40,053 nt of DNA, taken from assembly GCA_002435715.1 (NCBI GenBank), contig DISD01000052.1, positions 1 to 40,053 on the forward strand, given 5' to 3'. The stretch comes from Rhodospirillaceae bacterium UBA6219 (lineage in GTDB: Bacteria > Pseudomonadota > Alphaproteobacteria > Rhodospirillales > Magnetospirillaceae). This document shows positions 1 through 8,639 of the stretch, one piece after another; the stretch's first letter is position 1, and every line of letters starts with the position of its first letter. Below the pieces are notes generated by a model, which was not told where the DNA came from, did no database searches, and saw only the letters and a program-made list of their open reading frames with translations. The position numbers and the translations under genes were made by a program.

Positions 1-3000
1 TCGGGATCGGGATCGACGAAGATGTGGGCATGGTTGAAGGCGGCGACCAGCCGGATGTGGGGGGAACACAACATGCCGTTGCCGAACACGTCGCCCAACA
101 TGTCGCCGATGCCGACGACGGTGAAATCCTGTTCCTGGGTATTGAGGCCGGTTTCGCGGAAGTGGCGTTTGACCGCTTCCCAGGCGCCACGCGCGGTGAT
201 GCCCATGGCCTTGTGGTCGTAACCCTTCGAGCCGCCGGACGCGAAGGCGTCGCCCAGCCAGAAGCCGTATTCCAGCGACAATGCGTTGGCGATGTCGGAA
301 AACGTCGCCGTGCCTTTGTCGGCGGCCACCACCAGATAGGGATCGTCGGCATCGCGCCGCACGATGCCTTCGGGGGCGACGATTTCTCCGGCTTTCAAAT
401 TGTCGGTCAGGTCCAGCAGACCGCGCATCATGATGCGATAGCATTCGATGCCTTCGGCCAGCAAAGCCTGGCGGTCACCGCCGGCGGGCGGTTGCTTGAC
501 CACGAATCCGCCCTTGGCGCCCACCGGAACGATGACGGCGTTCTTCACCATCTGCGCCTTCATCAGGCCCAGAATCTCGGTACGGAAATCGTCGCGGCGG
601 TCGGACCAGCGGATGCCGCCCCGCGCCACCTTGCCGCCGCGCAGATGCACCGCCTCGACCCGGGGTGAATAAACGAAGATTTCCACCTTGGGACGGGGCA
701 ATGGCAGATCGTCGATGGCGGTGGAATCCAGCTTGAACGACACGTAATCGCGGCCCAAGAACCAGTTGGTGCGCAAAGTCGCACCGATCAGATTGGCGAA
801 ACGCCGCAGAATACGGTCGTCGTCGGCACTGGCGACCTGATCCAGCAGGGCGTTCATCTGGGTTTCGACGAAAAGACAATCGCCGTTCCGGTGCTGCGGA
901 TCGAACAGCGCCTTGAACCAGCCGACCAAGGCAGCGGCTTGGGCCGGGTTGTTGTAAAGGGCTTGTTCCACTGTGTTCTGCGACAGCGGCAGGCCAGCTT
1001 GGCGCAGATATTTGGCATAGGCGCGCAAGATCACCACATCGCGCCAGGCCAGGCCGGCACTCAGCACCAAGCGATTGAAGCCGTCGCTTTCGGCGCCGCC
1101 GCGCCATACCGTGGTCAGGGTGGTCTCGAAATCGGCACCCCGGGTGTTCAGGTCGATGGCATCGCCATTGGCCGATTGCACCAGGAAGTCATGCAGCCAG
1201 AACGACTGGGCCAGATCGGCGGCCTGGATTTCATGGGGGACTTCGGCGATCACCCGCAATCCCATGGCTTCCAGGATGGGCAGGATGTCGGACAACGCCA
1301 CGGTGTCACCGCTGCGCAGCAGTTTCAGGCGCGCTTCGTGGGGCGGGGCCTCCACCGGGCGGTACAGGCCCAGACAGACATCCTGGCCGGCCACCACCTT
1401 TTCCAGTCGCTCCACATCACCCAGGGCGGCCAAGGGGGGGTGGCGTTCGCGATAGGCGGCGGGGAAACCGTCGTGCCAACGGCGCGCCAGGGCCAGACCA
1501 TGGGCCTCGCCGTAATCGTGGACCAAGGCGTCCTGCAAATGATCGGCCCACGACCGGGTGGCGATGGCGATGCGGCTTTCCAGCTCGCTGGTGTCCACCT
1601 GGTTGGCGGAGCCGGGGCGGGTGCGCACCATCAGATGCAGACGCGCCAGCGGGCCGTCGGACACCTGGGTGTAATAGGCGTCCAAGGCGCCGTCATAAGC
1701 CTGTTCCAGGATGCGGGTCACCGCCAGACGCATGGGGGTGTCGTAACGGTCGCGCGGCAGGAACACCAGGCACGAGACGAAACGCGAAAAATCGTCGTGG
1801 CGGACGAACAGCGCCACCCGGGGGCGGTCCTGGATACGCAGGATACCCAGCGCGATGCGGTACAACAGATCCTCGGAAATCTGGAACAGCTCGTCGCGGG
1901 GATAGGTTTCCAAGATGTTGGTCAGCGCCTTGGCATCGTGGCCATGACGGGGGAAGCCGGCGCGGGCTTCGACCCGGGCGACCTTTTGGCGCAACAGTGG
2001 GATGCCGGCCGGATTGCGGGTATAGGCGGCCGAGGTGAACAGGCCGACAAAGGCGTGCAGGCCGACGACACGGCCGTCCTTGTCGTGCATCTTGATACCG
2101 ATGACATCCATGTGGGCCGGGCGGTGGATGCGGGCCTGGGTCACCGATTTGGTCACCAGCAGCAAGCCGGGCGCCGACAGGAAGGCGCGGATCTCGTCGG
2201 GCATCGAGGCCAGCGACATGGAATCGTCGAACACCATCAATTGGGCGTCGCGCAAGATGCCCAGGGATTCACCGGTTTCCATGCCCACATGCGGGGCCTC
2301 GCGGGGGCCGGACAGGTTGAAATGGCGATAGCCCAGGAAGGTGAAGTGGTTGTCGTGCAGCCAGTCCAGGAACGCCACCGCCTCGGCGACATCCTCGGGC
2401 ATGGCGGTGGCGGAAAAGTCGGGCAAGGATTGCGACACGCTTTGGATGCGTTCGCGCATGGCCAGCCAATCGGTCACCGACGCCCGCACGTCGGTCAGTA
2501 CGTGTTCGATCTGCGCACACAAATTGGCATGGTCGGCGGGGTCTTGGCGGTCGATTTGGAAATGCATCACCGATTCGGGATGGTCGCCGTCGCCCAGGCT
2601 GGTCAAACGGCCCTGGCCGTCACGGCGGATGGCGATGATGGGATGGATCAGTTGGTGGATGCCGATCCCTTGGCTGGCCAGTTTCATACACACCGAATCC
2701 AGCAGGAACGGCATGTCGTCGTTGACCATTTCCAGCACGGTGTGGGACGACGACCAGCCGTCGCGTTCCTGGTCGGGGTTGAACATGCGTAAGGCGGCGC
2801 GGCCGGGCGTACGGTGTTCCATGAAACTCAGCAGGCCGACGGACAAGGCGAAGAACAGATGGCAGTCCAGGTCTTCCAGATCGGCGCCGGGCAGCCCCGA
2901 CAACAGGGCGACCGCCAGGGCGCGCGCCTGTTCGGCCCGTTCAGGTTCCAGGTGCTTGGTGATGATGGCGCCGATGTCTTCAGCCAGATTGGCCCGCAGG

Positions 3001-3020
3001 AAATCGGTGCTGTGCTTCAT
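1..3020 (-). CDS. NAD-specific glutamate dehydrogenase, large type (C-terminus outside window)
   Basis: Oxidative deamination of glutamate to 2-oxoglutarate with NAD+, in the cytoplasm. About 1006 codons are open from the start to the window edge; family members are about 1600 residues, so roughly the last third is missing. The N-terminal half is the long regulatory region typical of the 180-kDa class. Near the window edge the catalytic domain begins, with the segment VARGGIRWSDRRDDFRTE followed by PVGAKGGFV, which carries the substrate-binding lysine in KGGF. Two ATG codons are adjacent (first bases at 3023 and 3020). I chose 3020 because GGAGG at 3026-3030 is then five bases away rather than two. 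It lies 80 bases after holA and probably has its own promoter. Family assignment is secure; the exact start is less so. Confidence 0.95.
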   Translation of the reverse strand, partial: MKHSTDFLRANLAEDIGAIITKHLEPERAEQARALAVALLSGLPGADLEDLDCHLFFALSVGLLSFMEHRTPGRAALRMFNPDQERDGWSSSHTVLEMVNDDMPFLLDSVCMKLASQGIGIHQLIHPIIAIRRDGQGRLTSLGDGDHPESVMHFQIDRQDPADHANLCAQIEHVLTDVRASVTDWLAMRERIQSVSQSLPDFSATAMPEDVAEAVAFLDWLHDNHFTFLGYRHFNLSGPREAPHVGMETGESLGILRDAQLMVFDDSMSLASMPDEIRAFLSAPGLLLVTKSVTQARIHRPAHMDVIGIKMHDKDGRVVGLHAFVGLFTSAAYTRNPAGIPLLRQKVARVEARAGFPRHGHDAKALTNILETYPRDELFQISEDLLYRIALGILRIQDRPRVALFVRHDDFSRFVSCLVFLPRDRYDTPMRLAVTRILEQAYDGALDAYYTQVSDGPLARLHLMVRTRPGSANQVDTSELESRIAIATRSWADHLQDALVHDYGEAHGLALARRWHDGFPAAYRERHPPLAALGDVERLEKVVAGQDVCLGLYRPVEAPPHEARLKLLRSGDTVALSDILPILEAMGLRVIAEVPHEIQAADLAQSFWLHDFLVQSANGDAIDLNTRGADFETTLTTVWRGGAESDGFNRLVLSAGLAWRDVVILRAYAKYLRQAGLPLSQNTVEQALYNNPAQAAALVGWFKALFDPQHRNGDCLFVETQMNALLDQVASADDDRILRRFANLIGATLRTNWFLGRDYVSFKLDSTAIDDLPLPRPKVEIFVYSPRVEAVHLRGGKVARGGIRWSDRRDDFRTEILGLMKAQMVKNAVIVPVGAKGGFVVKQPPAGGDRQALLAEGIECYRIMMRGLLDLTDNLKAGEIVAPEGIVRRDADDPYLVVAADKGTATFSDIANALSLEYGFWLGDAFASGGSKGYDHKAMGITARGAWEAVKRHFRETGLNTQEQDFTVVGIGDMLGDVFGNGMLCSPHIRLVAAFNHAHIFVDPDP

Positions 3021-3062
3021 CATTGCCTCCCCTTGTCCTGGCCCTTGGTATGGGCCTTGACT

Positions 3063-3093
3063 CTATTAGGTGGGGATTTTTTGGTGATTTCAA
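3063..3093 (-). promoter_or_regulatory. candidate sigma70-type promoter of the glutamate dehydrogenase gene
   Basis: On the minus strand TTGAAA (3088-3093) is followed after 17-19 bases by overlapping -10-like hexamers, CCTAAT / CTAATA / TAATAG (3063-3070). It lies in the 80-base gap between holA and the dehydrogenase, about 45 bases before the start codon. Pattern match only. Confidence 0.3.
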
Positions 3094-3100
3094 GGCGTGG

Positions 3101-4126
3101 TCAGCGGGGCCGACCCGCCGCCCGGCACAAAGTCATGATGACACGCGAACAGATTTCCGCCGCCGGCATGCCGGTGGTCTTGCATTCGGTTTCGGCCTCG
3201 ATCAACCGTTCCAGCGCTTGGCCGACACGATCGGCCGGCCAGCGCGACAATTGTCGGCGGAAGCGCTCGGCGGCTTTGAAGATGACCGGTGGCTTCAAGG
3301 AATTCATCGCCTGATCCGGCGATTTCCCTTGGGCGACGATGCCGGCGGCCAGATGCAGACGTTGGAAATGACGTGACAAGGACCGCAACACCGCCACCGG
3401 GTTGGTGCCTTCGCGGTACAGCCGGTCCAGGATGCGCTGGGCGTTGCCATGGTCGCCGTCGCCGGTGGCGAGCGCCAGGTCGTCCATGGAAAGCGCGGCG
3501 CTGTCGCCGATACAGGCGATGGCGTCGTCCAAGGTGACGCGGCCCGGCCCCCCCATATACAGAACCAGTTTTTGCAGTTCGGCGCGGGTCAGACGACGGT
3601 CGCCGCCCAGATGATCCATCAGAAACGACATGGCGTCGGGTTCGGCGGACAGGCCGCCGCCTTTCAGTTCCTCGGCGATGACCTGCTGCAGGCTGGCGCC
3701 CTCGTCGCCATAGGACGCCAAGGCGGCGGCGTTGTCGGCGCCTTCGAACAATTTGCGCAAGGTCGAGCGCGGCCCCAATTCGCCGGCTTCCACCACCACC
3801 AAGCCATCGCCCATGGGATTGGCCAGGAAGGCTTGGAAAGCCGAGGTCAGGGAATCGCCACCATCGCGGACCAGGACCACCCGGCGGCCGCCGGTCAGGG
3901 CCATGGCGGCGGCTTCGTCGGCCAGTCGGGCCGGATCGTCCTTAAGGCTGGCCGGTGTCAGCTCGGCGACCCGAAAGGGGTCGGACAGATCGGCGACGAT
4001 GGTCTTGGCCAGCTTGACCGCACGTTCACGGACCAGCCCGTTATCAGGACCAAAGACCAGGATGGCGCGGGCGGCCGGATCAGGGGATCGCAGGAAGGCT
4101 TCGGCTTTTTGGCCGGACAGCTTCAC
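3101..4126 (-). CDS. holA: DNA polymerase III subunit delta
   Basis: The delta subunit is the wrench of the clamp loader that opens the beta sliding clamp during replication. The protein is 341 residues, normal for HolA. It begins MKLSGQKAEAFLRSPD and has the family pattern of an inactive AAA+ fold: ILVFGPDNGLVRERA near residue 22, the strand GLVVVEAGEL near 108, DALS-like ALSMDDLALATG near 210, and the helical collar domain to the end. Its ATG overlaps the lptE stop by four bases, so it is probably translated by coupling. leuS-lptE-holA is a widespread alphaproteobacterial arrangement. There is no second clamp-loader gene here. Confidence 0.93.
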   Translation of the reverse strand: MKLSGQKAEAFLRSPDPAARAILVFGPDNGLVRERAVKLAKTIVADLSDPFRVAELTPASLKDDPARLADEAAAMALTGGRRVVLVRDGGDSLTSAFQAFLANPMGDGLVVVEAGELGPRSTLRKLFEGADNAAALASYGDEGASLQQVIAEELKGGGLSAEPDAMSFLMDHLGGDRRLTRAELQKLVLYMGGPGRVTLDDAIACIGDSAALSMDDLALATGDGDHGNAQRILDRLYREGTNPVAVLRSLSRHFQRLHLAAGIVAQGKSPDQAMNSLKPPVIFKAAERFRRQLSRWPADRVGQALERLIEAETECKTTGMPAAEICSRVIMTLCRAAGRPR

Positions 4127-4656
4127 GGCTGGGGACCGCGACTACGTTTGCCGTTGGCGAAATAGCTGGCGACTTGCGAGCGGATGTCTTCGGCCACGTC
4201 GCCCAAGGCGCGGTTTTCGGCATCGCGTTCGACCGCCGTGGAACCGTAAGTGGGATCCAACAAACGATAGCTGACCACCGAACGGCTGGTTCCACTGAAG
4301 ATCGGCTTTTCCTTTTGGGATTCAGTCAAACTGAATGTGGCGGTGATGAACATGCGGCCCAACGATGCCTTGCCGTCGCTGCGCTCCGCCAGGTTTTCCT
4401 GATTTTGGGTCAACTGGACCGACAAACTATAAGTGGATCGACCGGGCTCACCCAATGGGTTCATCCGGCTGACCAAAGCGTTGCGCAGGATCTGTCCCTG
4501 GCGATCTTGGATCCCCAGCACACGGATCCCGGCAAGTTCGGCGACCACCGGCGAGGCGTTTTGCGGGTCGGGTCTGGCATACATGGGCTGGAAGCCGCAG
4601 CCCGCCGGGCCCAGCACCAACAAACCCACCACCAGAGCAGCCTTAGACCACCACAT
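4123..4656 (-). CDS. lptE: LPS-assembly lipoprotein LptE
   Basis: LptE is the outer-membrane lipoprotein that plugs the LptD barrel and helps insert lipopolysaccharide at the cell surface. The protein is 177 residues. A hydrophobic signal peptide (residues 5-17) ends in the lipobox LGPAGC, giving a lipidated Cys20 followed by GFQPMYA, the typical start of mature LptE. The remainder is the compact alpha/beta domain (YSLSVQLTQNQE near 80). The start overlaps the end of leuS by 14 bases and the stop overlaps holA by four, consistent with one transcript from leuS to holA. The C-terminal tail is short and basic. Sequence conservation in this family is low; the call rests on lipobox, size and neighbours together. 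Confidence 0.88.
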   Translation of the reverse strand: MWWSKAALVVGLLVLGPAGCGFQPMYARPDPQNASPVVAELAGIRVLGIQDRQGQILRNALVSRMNPLGEPGRSTYSLSVQLTQNQENLAERSDGKASLGRMFITATFSLTESQKEKPIFSGTSRSVVSYRLLDPTYGSTAVERDAENRALGDVAEDIRSQVASYFANGKRSRGPQP

Positions 4657-7219
4657 TGACGATCCTATTGGGGACCACCACCACTTTGCGCGGCGGCTTG
4701 GCCGACATTGCCGCGATCACGTTGTCCTGTGCAAGGGCCGTTTCCTCGGCCAGCTTGGCATCGCAATCCTTGGGCAGCTCGATGGTGGCGCGCAGCTTGC
4801 CGTTGACCTGCACGGCGACGGTGACGCTGTCTTCCACCAACAGCGCGGAATCGGCCACCGGCCAGGGGGTGTCCACCACCGGGATGTCATGGCCCAGGGC
4901 AGTCCACATTTCCTCGGCCAGATGCGGCATCATGGGCGAGATCAGCAAGGTGGCGGTTTCCAGACCTTCGCGCAGCACCCAAAGATCGCCTTCGTTAGCG
5001 GTCTTGAAGTCGCCCAAAGCGTTGGTCAGCTCGCGGATGCGGGCCACCGCCTTGTTGAAGTGGAAACGGTCCAGGTCGTCGCCGATGGCGGCGATGGTCT
5101 TGTGGACCAGGCGGCGCAGTTTCAGGGCCGCGTCGCCCAAAGTCGGCAGGGCGGTTCCGGCGGCGGGCAATTGCTCGACGCTGATCGCCACCAAGCGCCA
5201 CAGACGGTTGACGTAACGCCAGGCGCCGTCGATGCCGGCTTCGGTCCATTCCAGGTCACGTTCCGGCGGGCTGTCGGACAGCATGAACAAACGCGCGGTG
5301 TCGGCGCCGTACGTGGCGATGATATGGGCCGGGTCCACCACGTTGCGCTTGGATTTGGACATCTTTTCCGAGCGGCCCAGCGTCACCGGCTTGCCGGTCT
5401 GGGAATGGACCAACTGGCCGGTCTCGGCCTTGACCACCTCGTCGGGGTACAGCCATGCGCCGGCTTCGTCCTTATAGGTTTCGTGGCAGACCATGCCCTG
5501 GGTCAGCAGGCCGGCAAAGGGTTCCTTGACCCCCAGATAGCCGCAATCCTTCAGCGCCCGGGTGAAGAAACGCGAATACAAAAGGTGCAGCACCGCATGT
5601 TCGATGCCGCCGATATATTGGTCGACCGCCATCCAGTAATCGGCGGCGTCGCGGTCGAAGGCCACGTCGTCGCGGGTGGGCGAAGCGAAGCGGGCGAAGT
5701 ACCACGACGATTCGAAGAAGGTGTCGAAAGTGTCGGTCTCGCGCCGGGCCGGCTTGCCGCAGCACGGACAGGACACGTCCTTCCAGGTCGGGTGGTGGGC
5801 CAGCGGGTTGCCCGGCTTGTCGAAGGTGACGTCTTCGGGCAGCCGCACCGGCAGGTCAGCTTGGGGGACCGGCACCGGGCCGCAGCTGTCGCAATGGATG
5901 ATGGGGATGGGGCAGCCCCAGTAACGCTGACGTGACACGCCCCAATCGCGCAGGCGCCAGTTGACGGTCTTTTCGCCGATCCCCAGGGTTTCGATCTTGG
6001 CGATGGCGGCGGATTTGGCCGCCGGCACGTCCAAGCCGTTCAGGAAGTCGGAATTGAACAAGGTGCCGTCATCGGTGAACGGCTGACCGTCCAGGGCGAA
6101 CGTCGCCGCGTCGGCACCGGTCGGCAGCACCACCGGCTTGATGGGCAGGCCGTATTTGGTGGCGAAGTCGAAATCGCGCTGGTCGTGGGCGGGGCAGCCG
6201 AAAATAGCGCCCGAGCCGTATTCCATCAGCACGAAATTGGCCACATAGACCGGCAGCTCCCAGCCTTCGACGAAGGGATGCAGCGCCTTCAGCCCGGTAT
6301 CCATACCCTTCTTCTCGGCCGCTTCCACCACCGCTTCCGAAGTGCCCATACGGTTGCATTCGGCGATGAACTCGGCCAGATCGGCATTGTTTTGGGCCAG
6401 TTCGGCGGCCAACGGATGGTTGGGCGAAATGGCCAGGAAGGACGCGCCGAACAAGGTGTCGGGGCGGGTGGTGAAGACTTCCAGGCGTTCGTCGCGGCCG
6501 GTCAACGCCCAGGTCAGGCGCGCCCCTTCGGATCGTCCGATCCAGTTTTCCTGCATCAGGCGCACGCGGTCGGGCCAGCGATCCAGACTCTTCAAGCTGT
6601 CCAGCAGGTCTTCGGCGTAATGGGTGATCTTCAGGAACCATTGCGACAGCAGGCGCTTTTCCACCAGGGCGCCGGAACGCCAGCCGCGGCCGTCGATGAC
6701 CTGTTCATTGGCCAGAACGGTGTTTTCCACCGGGTCCCAGTTGACCCAGGATTCCTTGCGATAGACCAAACCGGCCTTCAGCATGTCCAGGAACATCTTT
6801 TGTTCGTGGCGGTAATATTCCGGCTCGCAGGTGGCCAGTTCGCGGCCCCAGTCATAGGACAGGCCCATGGTCTTCAACTGGTCGCGCATGGCGGCGATGT
6901 TTTCGCGCGTCCACTTGGCCGGATGCACGCCGCGTTCGATGGCGGCATTTTCCGCCGGCAGACCGAAGGCGTCCCAGCCCATGGGATGCAGCACGTTGAA
7001 ACCGCGCGCCCGCTTGTAACGGGCGACCACGTCACCCAGCGCATAATTGCGCACGTGGCCCATATGGATGCGGCCCGACGGATAGGGGAACATCTCGAGG
7101 ACGTAGTATTTGGGGCGAGACTTGTCTTCGGTGGCGACGAACGAGCGATGCTCGTCCCAGACCTTCTGCCACTTGGTCTCGGTTTCCTTGACGTTGTAAC
7201 GCTCGTCGATGCGCGACAT
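4643..7219 (-). CDS. leuS: leucine--tRNA ligase
   Basis: Charges tRNA-Leu with leucine in the cytoplasm. The protein is 858 residues, standard for the bacterial enzyme. Class I signature HMGH is at 52-55 and KMSKS at 619-623. The CP1 editing domain contains TTRPDTLFG at 250-258 and GCPAHDQRDFD at 341-351. A zinc-like knuckle CPCCGKP is near 484. The anticodon-binding helical bundle and C-terminal domain (VQVNGKLRATIELPKD) complete the protein. The start ATG at 7219 is followed by the family's usual N-terminus (ERYNVKETETKWQKVW). It is the first gene of an overlapping group with lptE and holA and lies 60 bases after the DUF3576 gene, which may share its transcript. Confidence 0.98.
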   Translation of the reverse strand: MSRIDERYNVKETETKWQKVWDEHRSFVATEDKSRPKYYVLEMFPYPSGRIHMGHVRNYALGDVVARYKRARGFNVLHPMGWDAFGLPAENAAIERGVHPAKWTRENIAAMRDQLKTMGLSYDWGRELATCEPEYYRHEQKMFLDMLKAGLVYRKESWVNWDPVENTVLANEQVIDGRGWRSGALVEKRLLSQWFLKITHYAEDLLDSLKSLDRWPDRVRLMQENWIGRSEGARLTWALTGRDERLEVFTTRPDTLFGASFLAISPNHPLAAELAQNNADLAEFIAECNRMGTSEAVVEAAEKKGMDTGLKALHPFVEGWELPVYVANFVLMEYGSGAIFGCPAHDQRDFDFATKYGLPIKPVVLPTGADAATFALDGQPFTDDGTLFNSDFLNGLDVPAAKSAAIAKIETLGIGEKTVNWRLRDWGVSRQRYWGCPIPIIHCDSCGPVPVPQADLPVRLPEDVTFDKPGNPLAHHPTWKDVSCPCCGKPARRETDTFDTFFESSWYFARFASPTRDDVAFDRDAADYWMAVDQYIGGIEHAVLHLLYSRFFTRALKDCGYLGVKEPFAGLLTQGMVCHETYKDEAGAWLYPDEVVKAETGQLVHSQTGKPVTLGRSEKMSKSKRNVVDPAHIIATYGADTARLFMLSDSPPERDLEWTEAGIDGAWRYVNRLWRLVAISVEQLPAAGTALPTLGDAALKLRRLVHKTIAAIGDDLDRFHFNKAVARIRELTNALGDFKTANEGDLWVLREGLETATLLISPMMPHLAEEMWTALGHDIPVVDTPWPVADSALLVEDSVTVAVQVNGKLRATIELPKDCDAKLAEETALAQDNVIAAMSAKPPRKVVVVPNRIVNVVV

Positions 7220-7279
7220 GGGTGCCGGCCTTGATCCTGAAAATGAAAGATATGGTGTCGAACGGGGGCGGAAGCCGGC

Positions 7280-7807
7280 CTATTCGGTCGAGACGATGCG
7301 CAGCTGACGGGCGCGGGTCAGGATGGCGTTTTCCAGATCGGTGGCCATCTTGGGTTCGACCCGGTAATCCACCCACTGACCCGTGGAATCACGGACCTGC
7401 TTGAACACCGACACCTTGACGCCGTCGGCACGCAGGGCCCGGTCCAGGATGAAGACGTTCAGCTTGAAACGTTCATTGGGCGACTCGGCCAAGCTGTACC
7501 AATCGGTGATGATGGTGCCGCCGAAAGCGTCGGCGGTGGCGATGGGCATGAAGCCCAAAGTGTCCAGCGAGGCACGCCACAGGAAGGCGTTGACGCCGAT
7601 GCCTTCGCCGCTGCCTTCGCCCTTCTTCTTGTCGCCGAACATGCCTTCGGGACCAAAGATGGTTTCACGCTTTTCGTTGCTCATACGGGGCGTGGTGTCG
7701 CCCTTGCCGCGGGTCGGATAGACCGCCTGGCTACCTTCGCAAGCGCCCAGGGCGACAAGGGTGAACGCCAAGGCCACGGCTGTGCCAGCCAAGCGGAAAG
7801 TCTTCAT
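7280..7807 (-). CDS. DUF3576 domain lipoprotein
   Basis: A 175-residue exported protein of unknown function. The signal peptide MKTFRLAGTAVALAFTLVAL ends in the lipobox ALGAC, predicting a lipidated Cys near residue 23. The mature part has the conserved alphaproteobacterial DUF3576 segment: NAFLWRASLDTLGFMPI, then DAFGGTIITDWY and RFKLNVFILDRALRADGVKV. I chose ATG 7807 because it begins the signal peptide. The frame is open to 7996, but that extension has no export signal and crosses a strong hairpin. In alphaproteobacteria this gene commonly precedes leuS-lptE-holA; together with lptE this suggests an envelope role, which is inference. Confidence 0.87.
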   Translation of the reverse strand: MKTFRLAGTAVALAFTLVALGACEGSQAVYPTRGKGDTTPRMSNEKRETIFGPEGMFGDKKKGEGSGEGIGVNAFLWRASLDTLGFMPIATADAFGGTIITDWYSLAESPNERFKLNVFILDRALRADGVKVSVFKQVRDSTGQWVDYRVEPKMATDLENAILTRARQLRIVSTE

Positions 7808-7836
7808 GGTCGAAACTACCCTAAATTCATGCGCAT

Positions 7837-7862
7837 GACGCGCCAAGCAGGCTTGGCGCGTC
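7837..7862. terminator. perfect 12-bp inverted repeat, candidate terminator hairpin
   Basis: GACGCGCCAAGC (7837-7848) pairs exactly with GCTTGGCGCGTC (7851-7862) around a two-base centre. It lies between the glycosyltransferase gene and the DUF3576 gene, both on the minus strand. No U-rich tail follows on either strand, so it may be a Rho-assisted terminator, an mRNA-stabilising hairpin or an operator. The adjacent CATGCGCATG (7828-7837) is also palindromic. Confidence 0.45.
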
Positions 7863-7928
7863 GGGCAGAATGCACCGAGCGTGGCCCCGGCGGCAAGTCG
7901 CGTTTTTAAAACCTTTTCAGCGGTGGCC

Positions 7929-8615
7929 TTATTTGGCGCGCTGGGCGCAAGCCAACATGGCGTCCTTTTCGGCGTTCCACAGATCGGCATAGCCACAATC
8001 GCGGTAATCGTCGAAATAGGGGCCGCCGATGGTGTAGTGGATCAACGACAGCTGGTCGACGGGAAGCTCGGGGTCGTAATCGACCAGATGGCCCCAGCGA
8101 TGCGGCAGCTCGCCGATCAAATTGTCGTCGCCCAGCCATTTGAACTGATGCAGTTCCAGGCCGGATGCGGTGTTGACATATTCGGGGGTCAACGCCTTGC
8201 ACTTGGCGTTGTTGAACAGCATGACGCTGGACCAGTTCTTCTTTTCATATTTGGTCTGCACCGCGCCCAGGAACTTGACGTCCTCGGCCGGGCGGTGGTC
8301 GTGCTTGATCACCTGGACGGCGTATTCGTCGTCGGCCAGGGCAAACAACTTGGCGACGTCGTCCAGCACCAGCATGTCGCAATCGATGAACAGCGACCAG
8401 CCTTCGAAGCCCGACAGATAGGGCGTCAGGAAGCGGGAAAAGGAGAAGTCGGTGGATTGCAAGGGGTTGCGTTCACGCCACATCTCGTCGCCCAATTGGT
8501 TCAGCGCCAGCGGAATCACCGCCGTCGGCTTGCTGGCGCGCTGCAGGATGGAATACTGCAAGACGTTGAAGGCAACGGCTTCACGCGGATCGAAGCCGAT
8601 GAAGATGCGCAGCAT
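7929..8615 (-). CDS. glycosyltransferase with DxD motif
   Basis: A 228-residue cytoplasmic protein that probably transfers a sugar from a nucleotide-sugar donor onto a cell-surface glycan. It begins LRIFIGFDPREAVAFNVL, a beta-strand/loop start seen in family-8-like glycosyltransferases. A metal-binding DCD motif in LFIDCDMLVLDD lies at 78-80. The later segments NAKCKALTPEYVN and GHLVDYDPELPVDQLSLIHYT fit the acceptor side of this fold. The start ATG has GGGGA seven bases upstream. It lies 24 bases after the TPR/glycosyltransferase-like gene and is probably co-transcribed with it. Donor and acceptor cannot be told from sequence; lipopolysaccharide or capsule decoration is plausible. Confidence 0.8.
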   Translation of the reverse strand: MLRIFIGFDPREAVAFNVLQYSILQRASKPTAVIPLALNQLGDEMWRERNPLQSTDFSFSRFLTPYLSGFEGWSLFIDCDMLVLDDVAKLFALADDEYAVQVIKHDHRPAEDVKFLGAVQTKYEKKNWSSVMLFNNAKCKALTPEYVNTASGLELHQFKWLGDDNLIGELPHRWGHLVDYDPELPVDQLSLIHYTIGGPYFDDYRDCGYADLWNAEKDAMLACAQRAK

Positions 8616-8639
8616 GAGATTTCCCCGAAAAGGCTATGG

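Noticed and set aside
891..2792. Long open frame on the plus strand opposite glutamate dehydrogenase.
   Set aside because: A GC-rich antisense shadow: His/Gln/Gly-rich composition, no family resemblance, and the opposite strand is a certain gene.
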